From contig JAETOO010000017.1 of the NCBI GenBank assembly GCA_021771715.1, forward strand, positions 1 to 64,000: 64,000 nucleotides of DNA. The letters are read 5' to 3'. This stretch comes from Oscillospiraceae bacterium (GTDB lineage Bacteria; Bacillota; Clostridia; Lachnospirales; Lachnospiraceae). This document shows, piece after piece, positions 1 to 6,710 of the stretch; position 1 is the stretch's first letter, and every line of letters starts with the position of its first letter. The notes beneath the pieces were generated by a model that saw only the letters and a program-made list of their open reading frames with translations, searched no databases and was not told where the DNA came from. A program made the translations under genes and the position numbers.

Positions 1-18
1 CAACGCTAAAGCTATCCC

Positions 19-50
19 AACCACCCGCATAGCAGGTGGTTTATTTGTTC
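19..50 (+). terminator. Probable intrinsic terminator of a plus-strand gene left of the window
   Basis: The arms AACCACC (19-25) and GGTGGTT (35-41) form a 7-bp stem. On the plus strand it is followed by a T-rich run, TTATTTGTT. No gene feeding it lies in the window, so the assignment to an upstream plus-strand gene is inferred. Confidence 0.5.
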
Positions 51-111
51 TCCAAAGTTCCGTTTTTCGGATCAGCGAAAAACTTCTCAATGGAGAACAG
101 GGCCATGCCCT

Positions 112-141
112 AACAATAAGAGGAGCGGTTTTACCCGCTCC
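112..141 (-). terminator. Intrinsic terminator of the EF-G-like gene
   Basis: The arms GGAGCGG (122-128) and CCGCTCC (135-141) form a 7-bp stem just past the stop codon at 164. Read on the minus strand it is followed by a U-rich stretch (TCTTATTGTT). Confidence 0.75.
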
Positions 142-163
142 CCTGCAAATCTCTCGCTCTTCT

Positions 164-2242
164 TTAGTTCTCCTCTTCCTTCTGCCGTGCCGCGATCTCC
201 TTCTCCTGCACATCGCTCGGAGCCTGCTCGTAGCGCGCAAATGCGTACTCGTACGTGCCGCTGCCGCCGGTCATCGAGCGCAGCTGTGTCGAGTAGCCGT
301 ACAGCTCGGACATCGGGATGTCCGCCTCGACGATCGTGTTGCCCTTGTGGTCCGGATTCATGCCGAGCACACGGCCTCTTCTCTTGTTCAGGTCACCCAT
401 GATATCGCCCGTGAACTTATCCGGAACTGTGACCTTTATGGAAGCGATCGGCTCAAGCAGTACCGGGCTCGCATCCATGAATCCCTTCTTGAACGCCTGG
501 CTCGCCGCGGTCTTGAACGCCATCTCGGACGAGTCTACCGGATGGTAAGATCCATCGTACAGAACTGCCTTCACGCCGACTACCGGATATCCGGCAAGAG
601 GTCCCTTCTGGACGGAGTCCTGGATACCCTTCTCAACTGCCGGGAAGTAGTTCTTCGGAACCGCGCCGCCTACGACCTCCTGCGAGAACTCATACGGAGT
701 CTCCAGATCGCCGAGCGGTGAGAAGCGCATCTTGACATGGCCGTACTGACCGTGGCCGCCGGACTGCTTCTTGTACTTCGAATCGACATCGGAGCTCTTG
801 CGGATCGTCTCGCGGAACGCCACCTTCGGCTTCTCGAGCGTCATGTCTACCTTGTACTTCGTGAGCAGCTGGCTCGCGATGATATCGAGGTGCTGATCGC
901 CCATGCCATACAGCAGCGTCTGGCGGTTCTCGCCGTCATTGACTACCTTGATCGTCAGATCCTCCTGCGCCATCTTCGTGAGCGCCTGGGCGATCTTATC
1001 CTCCTCGCCCTTCACCTTCGCGCGGTATCTCTTATATGTATACGGAGTCGACACGTCGATCTTGCCGTACGCAATCGGATTTGCCTTTGTCGAGAGGGTG
1101 TCGCCGGTCGCAGCATCGAGCTTGCCGATCGCTCCGATATCGCCTGCGTGGAGCTCCTTGACCTCGATCGGCTTGCTGCCCTCGAACACATACAGCTTGC
1201 TGATGCGGTCCTCAGAATCCCTTGACTCATTATAGAGCGTGTCGTCGCTCTTGATTACGCCGGAAGCGACCTTGATCATGGAATACTTTCCGATGAACGG
1301 ATCGACGATCGTCTTGAAGATGAACGCGGACTTCGGCTTCGCGAAATCGTAGTTCGCCTCGAAGACTTCCTTTGTCTTCATGTTGACGCCTGCGATCTTC
1401 CGGTGCTCCGGGGACGGCATGTAGCTGACGATATCGTCGAGCAGGATCACGATTCCCTGCAGATTCAGGCTCGCGCCCATTGTCACCGGGACGATGGAGC
1501 AGTCGCCGACATTCGAGTGGAGCGCTGCGACAATCTCAGCCTCAGAGAACTCATCCCCGCTGAAATAGCGGTCCATGAACTCCTCGCTCGTCTCCGCAAC
1601 TGCCTCGATCAGATTCTCTCTGTAGTGATCCAGGTACTCTCTCGAATACTCCGGAATCTCACACTCAACCTTCTCATTCTTGTTGACGTACCGTCTCGCC
1701 GCCATCTTCACGACGTTCACGTAGCCGACAAACTTCTCATTCTCGCGGATCGGGAGGAACAGCGGAGCAATCTTCTTTCCGTAGAGCTCCGTCAGCCGCT
1801 CCACTACCTCGCGGTAGCTCGCATTGTCATAGTCCATGTTGGAAACATAGAAGAATCTCGGGAGCTTATACTTCTCGCAGAGATCCCATGCCTTCTCCGT
1901 GCCGACCTCGACGCCGCTCTTGCCGTTGACCACGATGATCGCAGCGTCCGCCGCAGCCGCAGCCTCCTCCGCCTCGCCGACAAAGTCGAAATAGCCCGGC
2001 GCATCGAGGATATTGATCTTCGTGTCGCCCCAGATGATCGGCACCATCGATGTGCTGATTGAAAACTTTCTCTTGATTTCTTCTTTATCATAATCGCTGA
2101 CGGTCGTTCCATCTGTTACATTGCCAAGTCTGCTCGTAATTCCTGACAGATATGCCATAGACTCAACCAGACTCGTCTTCCCCGCGCCGCCATGTCCGAG
2201 AATTACGACGTTTCGAATTTTGTCTGTCGTGTAAACATTCAT
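164..2242 (-). CDS. Elongation factor G-like translational GTPase (EF-G paralogue)
   Basis: A 692-residue protein with the EF-G layout: G domain, domain II, then domains III to V. The P-loop GHGGAGKT is near residue 17 and the switch II motif DAPGYFDF near residue 81. Conserved EF-G domain IV/V motifs such as GGHGQYGHV are present. The family moves tRNA and mRNA on the ribosome or acts in ribosome release. The start was set at the ATG at 2242 because a GGAGG site sits 8 bases upstream; an in-frame TTG five codons earlier overlaps that site. The usual NKxD guanine-specificity motif reads SNMD here, so this is unlikely to be the housekeeping FusA and its nucleotide handling may differ. It is a single-gene unit with its own promoter and terminator. 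Confidence 0.9.
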   Translation of the reverse strand: MNVYTTDKIRNVVILGHGGAGKTSLVESMAYLSGITSRLGNVTDGTTVSDYDKEEIKRKFSISTSMVPIIWGDTKINILDAPGYFDFVGEAEEAAAAADAAIIVVNGKSGVEVGTEKAWDLCEKYKLPRFFYVSNMDYDNASYREVVERLTELYGKKIAPLFLPIRENEKFVGYVNVVKMAARRYVNKNEKVECEIPEYSREYLDHYRENLIEAVAETSEEFMDRYFSGDEFSEAEIVAALHSNVGDCSIVPVTMGASLNLQGIVILLDDIVSYMPSPEHRKIAGVNMKTKEVFEANYDFAKPKSAFIFKTIVDPFIGKYSMIKVASGVIKSDDTLYNESRDSEDRISKLYVFEGSKPIEVKELHAGDIGAIGKLDAATGDTLSTKANPIAYGKIDVSTPYTYKRYRAKVKGEEDKIAQALTKMAQEDLTIKVVNDGENRQTLLYGMGDQHLDIIASQLLTKYKVDMTLEKPKVAFRETIRKSSDVDSKYKKQSGGHGQYGHVKMRFSPLGDLETPYEFSQEVVGGAVPKNYFPAVEKGIQDSVQKGPLAGYPVVGVKAVLYDGSYHPVDSSEMAFKTAASQAFKKGFMDASPVLLEPIASIKVTVPDKFTGDIMGDLNKRRGRVLGMNPDHKGNTIVEADIPMSELYGYSTQLRSMTGGSGTYEYAFARYEQAPSDVQEKEIAARQKEEEN

Positions 2243-2295
2243 AGTTTTTTCCTCCAATGCTAGTTAGTCCGCGGTTACAACAAACCACATAGAAT

Positions 2296-2324
2296 ATTCT
2301 ACTAAAATTTACGGAATAATTCAA
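2296..2324 (-). promoter_or_regulatory. Sigma-70-type promoter of the EF-G-like gene
   Basis: On the minus strand a -35 box TTGAAT (2319-2324) is separated by 17 bases from a -10 box TAGAAT (2296-2301). The start codon is about 54 bases further on. The 340-base gap 2243-2583 holds only this and the divergent tyrA promoter in AT-rich DNA; I see no other element in it. Confidence 0.55.
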
Positions 2325-2503
2325 GCATTTTATTCACAATTGACAACTTTTTTATTTTTCGTCTAAAATATCCTGATCGGATTGCCAGAATAAAGTGTAC
2401 GACAGATACACAATTCCTGCAAATTTGCTTTCCTTGCTGCACACTAATCTTTTTTTTCAGATTTTTGTCTTGTTTTCGCCCTTTAAAGTGCTGAATTATT
2501 TGT

Positions 2504-2532
2504 TTGACATCCATGCCACCTGATAGTAAAAT
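2504..2532 (+). promoter_or_regulatory. Sigma-70-type promoter of tyrA-aroA
   Basis: A perfect -35 box TTGACA (2504-2509), a 17-base spacer and a -10 box TAAAAT (2527-2532) lie about 50 bases before the tyrA start. The leader is too short for a T-box or other large riboregulator. Confidence 0.7.
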
Positions 2533-2583
2533 GATAGCAGTTCTGCCACAGGCAGGGACCGGACAGAAAGGAAGTTTACACGT

Positions 2584-3684
2584 ATGGAACGGATGAAATT
2601 TGGATTTGTCGGACTCGGGCTGATCGGAGGCTCTCTCGCAAAGGCGCTCAAGCGCGCGCTGCCCGGGTGCCGGAGCATGGCATATACGCGGACCCGCGCG
2701 ACCTCAGAACAGGCGCTCTCGGAGGGGGCGATCGACCGGATCTGCACGTCCCTAGAGGACCCGCACTTTGCGGAATGTGACTGTATTTTTTTGTGCGCGC
2801 CGGTCGACACGAACGCAGAGGCGCTGCGCAGCCTGAAGGAGCTCGTGCCGCCCTCCTGCATTCTCACCGATGTCGGCAGCGTGAAGACCGACATCCACCG
2901 GGCTGCCTCCGAGTTGGGGCTCGACGGCCGTTTTATCGGCGGACATCCGATGACCGGATCCGAGAAATCCGGCTTCGCCTACGCGCAGGCACATTTATTT
3001 GAAAATTCCTACTATATTATTACGCCGTCTGTCGGCACCGATCCGGAGAAGACGGACTGGTACCGCGACCTCGTGACCAAGATCGGGGCGCTGCCTGTCA
3101 TCCTTGACCCCCAGGAGCACGACTATGCGACTGCGGCGATCAGCCATCTGCCGCACCTGATCGCGGCGGCGCTCGTCAACACGGTGCACGACCTCGACTC
3201 GGCGGATGAGATGATGAAGATGCTCGCGGCGGGCGGTTTCAAGGATATCACGCGCATCGCCTCCTCGTCGCCGGAGATGTGGGAGCAGATCTGTATTGAG
3301 AACAGCGCGAATATCGCGAAGGTCATGGACACCTTCACGGCGCTCCTCGCGGAGTCCCGCGACCGCATGTGCGCGGGCAACGGCCCCGCGATCAACCAGA
3401 TGTTCGCAAAATCGCGCGCATACCGGAACTCCTTCTCGTCGCGCTCCCTCGGGGCGATCAAGAAGACGTACCGGATCTTCTGCGACATCATCGACGAGTC
3501 CGGCGCGATCGCGACCATCGCGACGACGCTGGCGGTCAACGGGATCAGCATCAAGAACATCGGAATCGTCCACAACCGGGAGTTCGAGGAGGGCGCGCTG
3601 CAGATCGAGTTCTACGAGGAGGAGCCGTCCCTGCGGGCGGCCGAGGTACTCAAGCAGCACCGGTATCAGGTGTGGGTGCGGTAA
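2584..3684 (+). CDS. tyrA: Prephenate dehydrogenase with C-terminal ACT domain
   Basis: A 366-residue enzyme that oxidatively decarboxylates prephenate to 4-hydroxyphenylpyruvate in tyrosine synthesis. The NAD-binding Rossmann motif GLGLIGGSLA is at residues 10-19. The family motifs DVGSVK (about residue 98) and GGHPMTGSEKSG (about 119) follow. The last 75 residues look like an ACT domain, which in this family usually mediates tyrosine feedback. The ATG is preceded by AAAGGAAG. aroA follows about 240 bases downstream on the same strand, so a shared aromatic amino-acid transcript is likely. The 3' end is odd: its last 14 codons and stop are tandemly repeated twice more after the stop codon. 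Confidence 0.95.
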   Translation: MERMKFGFVGLGLIGGSLAKALKRALPGCRSMAYTRTRATSEQALSEGAIDRICTSLEDPHFAECDCIFLCAPVDTNAEALRSLKELVPPSCILTDVGSVKTDIHRAASELGLDGRFIGGHPMTGSEKSGFAYAQAHLFENSYYIITPSVGTDPEKTDWYRDLVTKIGALPVILDPQEHDYATAAISHLPHLIAAALVNTVHDLDSADEMMKMLAAGGFKDITRIASSSPEMWEQICIENSANIAKVMDTFTALLAESRDRMCAGNGPAINQMFAKSRAYRNSFSSRSLGAIKKTYRIFCDIIDESGAIATIATTLAVNGISIKNIGIVHNREFEEGALQIEFYEEEPSLRAAEVLKQHRYQVWVR

Positions 3685-3820
3685 AAAGTGATCGGACACC
3701 GCCGAAGTGCTCAAGCAGCACAGATACGCGGCGTGGGTGCGGTAGAAGTGACCGGACACCGCCGAAGTGCTCAAGCAGCACAGATACGCGGCGTGGGTGC
3801 GGTAGACAGCGATCAGACCG
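3640..3820. repeat. 60-bp tandem repeat: triplicated 3' end of tyrA
   Basis: Three units of 61, 60 and about 60 bases (3640-3700, 3701-3760, 3761-3820). The first is the genic tail AEVLKQHRYQVWVR plus stop. The other two lie beyond the stop and encode nearly the same tail (AEVLKQHRYAAWVR plus stop) in shifted frames. The two extragenic copies are almost identical to each other but differ from the genic copy at several bases. Confidence 0.95.
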
Positions 3821-3926
3821 TTGTCTGAACACTGCCGGACAACAGAATTTGCGAAAATGCATAGCTTTCAGATTAAATGACAAATTGACAGCAACAAAAA
3901 GAATTAACAGCAAGAGGAGTAATGTT

Positions 3927-5204
3927 ATGATTTTATCAAGAAGCCAGGCACTGCGGGGTGAGCTCGCGGTGCCCGGGGATAAATCCATCTCGCACCGGAG
4001 CGTCATGTTCGGCGCTCTGGCGAACGGCCTGACGGAGGCGGATCATTTTCTGACGGGCGCGGACTGCCTGTCGACGATCGCGTGCTTCCGCCAGATGGGA
4101 ATCGAAATCGAACAGCAGGAAGACACTGTGCGCATCCACGGGAAGGGGCTGCACGGGCTGACCAGGCCGCAGGCCATCCTCGATGTCGGGAACAGCGGCA
4201 CGACGACACGGCTGCTCTCGGGCATTCTGGCCGGACAGACCTTTGACTCGGTGCTCACCGGAGATGATTCGATCCGAAAGCGCCCGATGAAGCGGATCAT
4301 GACGCCGCTGACTCAGATGGGCGCCGATATCCGGTCCGCGGGCGGCACCGGCTGCGCTCCGCTCGAAATCCACGGAAGCCGACTCAGGGGAATCCACTAC
4401 CTCTCCCCTGTCGCGTCCGCGCAGGTCAAATCCTGTGTGCTGCTCGCCGGCCTGTACGCCGACGGTCCCACCAGCGTCACGGAGCCTGCCATCTCGCGGA
4501 ACCACTCGGAGCTGATGCTGCGCTATTTCGGAGCCGACGTGCGCTGCAGCGGCGCCACAGCCACGATCGCGCCGGAACCGACACTCAACGGACAGAAAAT
4601 CAATGTGCCGGGCGACATCTCCTCCGCCGCCTATTTTCTCGCGGCAGCGCTGCTCGTGCCCGGCTCTGAGATTCTCCTTCGAAACGTCGGGATCAACCCG
4701 ACCAGAGACGGGATTCTGCGCGTCTGCCAGGCGATGGGCGCGCAGATCGACCTGATCAACGTCGATTCGGACGGCGCCGAGCCCTGTGCGGACCTACTCG
4801 TGCGCGCCTCCTCCCTGCACGGAACGACCGTCGAGGGCGCGATCATCCCGACGCTGATCGACGAGCTCCCGGTCATCGCCGTCCTCGCATCATTCGCGGA
4901 CGGCACCACCGTCATCCGGGATGCGGCAGAGCTGAAGGTAAAGGAATCCGACCGCATCGCCGTCGTGACAGAGAACCTGCGCCGCATGGGCGCTGACGTC
5001 GAGCCGACCGACGACGGCATGGTCATTCACGGCGGAAAGCCTCTGCACGGAGCCGTGATCGACCCACACCTCGACCACCGCATCGCGATGAGCTTCGCCG
5101 TCGCAGCGCTGGCAGCGGACGGCGAGACCACAATCCAGGACGCAGACTGCGTGCGGATCAGCTACCCGGAGTTCTATGAGGATCTGGCAAGACTGCAGGG
5201 CTAG
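3927..5204 (+). CDS. aroA: 3-phosphoshikimate 1-carboxyvinyltransferase (EPSP synthase)
   Basis: A 425-residue enzyme joining phosphoenolpyruvate to shikimate-3-phosphate in the shikimate pathway. Hallmarks are PGDKSISHRS near residue 16, GNSGTTTR near 90, SIRKRPMKR near 115, SAQVKS near 165, LKVKESDRIA near 335 and DHRIAMSFA near the C terminus. The ATG at 3927 follows AGAGGAG at a normal distance. The reading frame is open far upstream through the tyrA tail repeats, but nothing there looks coding. It lies downstream of tyrA and ends at a bidirectional terminator. Confidence 0.96.
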   Translation: MILSRSQALRGELAVPGDKSISHRSVMFGALANGLTEADHFLTGADCLSTIACFRQMGIEIEQQEDTVRIHGKGLHGLTRPQAILDVGNSGTTTRLLSGILAGQTFDSVLTGDDSIRKRPMKRIMTPLTQMGADIRSAGGTGCAPLEIHGSRLRGIHYLSPVASAQVKSCVLLAGLYADGPTSVTEPAISRNHSELMLRYFGADVRCSGATATIAPEPTLNGQKINVPGDISSAAYFLAAALLVPGSEILLRNVGINPTRDGILRVCQAMGAQIDLINVDSDGAEPCADLLVRASSLHGTTVEGAIIPTLIDELPVIAVLASFADGTTVIRDAAELKVKESDRIAVVTENLRRMGADVEPTDDGMVIHGGKPLHGAVIDPHLDHRIAMSFAVAALAADGETTIQDADCVRISYPEFYEDLARLQG

Positions 5205-5263
5205 CGTGCTGACCGGCTGATCCTCAGACTAATTGCACAGAATCAATCGTTCTCTTACAATCC

Positions 5264-5317
5264 AAAAAAATCCCCTGCCGGATATGGTTTAACTCCATCT
5301 GTCGGAAGGGGATTTTT
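5264..5317. terminator. Bidirectional intrinsic terminator between aroA and the M18 peptidase gene
   Basis: The arms AAATCCCC(TGCCG) and (CGG)AGGGGATTT, with an A-run on the left and a T-run on the right, form a hairpin between the converging genes. It can stop transcription from both sides. Confidence 0.8.
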
Positions 5318-5336
5318 GTATTATCTGGTTTTCTGA

Positions 5337-6677
5337 TTATTGAATTCGGATCGCCTCGTCTGTCACCTCGATGTCGGCCGAGAAGTATGCTCTGGCGAGC
5401 CGCACGAGGTAGGCGGTGTCTTTTGCTCCGGCCATCTCATACGGGGAATGCATCGCGAGCTGCGGCATTCCGATATCGACGCAGGTAAGGGATACCTGTG
5501 TGTTGGAAATGTTGCCGAGCGTCGAGCCGCCCGCGATGTCGGAGCGGTTCGTGTAGACCTGGTACGGCACCTGCGCGCGGTCCATGAGTGTGCGCAGAAC
5601 GGCAGTGCTCCGTCCGTCGGTCGTGTACTTCTGGTTCGCATTGTACTTGATCACGACGCCCTGATTCATCCGTGGCCGATTGACCGGGTCCGCCTTTTCC
5701 GCATGGTTCGGGTGCAGCGCGTGCGCATTGTCACCGGAAATCATGAAGCTCGAAGCAACCGCCCTCAGGTAATCCTCCTGCGTTCCGCCAAGCGCCGCGT
5801 TGATCCGCGTCAGCACATCCTGCAGGAACGTGGAGCCTGCGCCCTGACGCGACACGCTCCCGGTCTCCTCATTGTCGAACGCACAGTAGACCGGGATTCC
5901 TGTGCGGGGCTCTGCCTCGAGGAAGCCGCGCAGCGAGCCGTACATGCACTGCAGGTCGTCCAGGCGCGGGCTCGCGATGTACTCCTCCCCGACACCGACA
6001 AACGTCCCGTGCTGCCGGTTGTACAGAAACAGATCCATCCCGAGCAGCTTCTCCTCCTTGGTCTCTGCCAGCTCTGCCACGAAGCTGCGGAAACGGCCTT
6101 TTGCCTGCCCGTCTCCGAAAACCGGGCAGAGATCCGTCTGCACATTGTAGTTCATCCCGCTGTTCGCCTCGCGGTTCATATGGATCGCAAGACTCGGGAT
6201 CAGCAGCAGGTCCTGATCTGCATCGACAAGCCGCATCTCGATCCCATCCTCCGTCTGCACGAGCACACGGCCCGCAAAGGAGAGCGGGCGATCAAACCAC
6301 GGCGCCAGGAGCGCGCCGCCGTACTGCTCGACATTCAGCTTGGTGTAGCTCTGCTCCACGTCCAGCTCCGGCCGCTCCTTGATCTTAAACGTCGGCGAAT
6401 CGTTGTGACTGCAGAACAACCGGTACGCCGTGACCTTTTTCTGCGGCACCTGAAACGCGATCAGCGACGAACCGTTGCGCGTCACATAGTATTTTCCGCC
6501 CTCCTCCAGCTGCCAGCTCCGGCTCTCCGCCAGGCGCTGATAGCCGTGCTCCTCCAGCAGACCGGATGCATTCGCCACCACATGAAATACGCTCGGGCTC
6601 TTCTCTATAAAACGGAGCAGGCCCTCCGCCTCTTTGTAGTATTCGTCTTCTCTTTCCTTCTGATTCTCAAGCTCCAT
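5337..6677 (-). CDS. M18 family aminopeptidase (aspartyl aminopeptidase type)
   Basis: A 446-residue cytosolic di-zinc aminopeptidase of the M18 family, which removes N-terminal, often acidic, residues from peptides. Metal-site motifs are visible: SHNDSPTFKIK near residue 90 (HNDSP in place of the common HTDSP), FDNEETGS near 265, SGDNAHALHPNH near 312 and MHSPYE near the C terminus. Length fits the family. The ATG at 6677 is preceded by GGAGG; an in-frame alternative start 8 codons upstream lacks a better site. The upstream lipoprotein gene ends only 33 bases before it, so the two are probably co-transcribed. Confidence 0.92.
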   Translation of the reverse strand: MELENQKEREDEYYKEAEGLLRFIEKSPSVFHVVANASGLLEEHGYQRLAESRSWQLEEGGKYYVTRNGSSLIAFQVPQKKVTAYRLFCSHNDSPTFKIKERPELDVEQSYTKLNVEQYGGALLAPWFDRPLSFAGRVLVQTEDGIEMRLVDADQDLLLIPSLAIHMNREANSGMNYNVQTDLCPVFGDGQAKGRFRSFVAELAETKEEKLLGMDLFLYNRQHGTFVGVGEEYIASPRLDDLQCMYGSLRGFLEAEPRTGIPVYCAFDNEETGSVSRQGAGSTFLQDVLTRINAALGGTQEDYLRAVASSFMISGDNAHALHPNHAEKADPVNRPRMNQGVVIKYNANQKYTTDGRSTAVLRTLMDRAQVPYQVYTNRSDIAGGSTLGNISNTQVSLTCVDIGMPQLAMHSPYEMAGAKDTAYLVRLARAYFSADIEVTDEAIRIQ

Positions 6678-6710
6678 AGTTTCCTCCGATATCACTTGCA
6701 CATTCTGCCC

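Noticed and set aside
2533-2583. A T-box or other leader regulator before tyrA
   Set aside because: The leader between the -10 box and the start codon is only about 50 bases, too short for such an element.
3369-3926. A long upstream extension of the aroA frame
   Set aside because: It runs through tyrA in another frame and the tail repeats; the real start at 3927 has AGAGGAG and the family N terminus.
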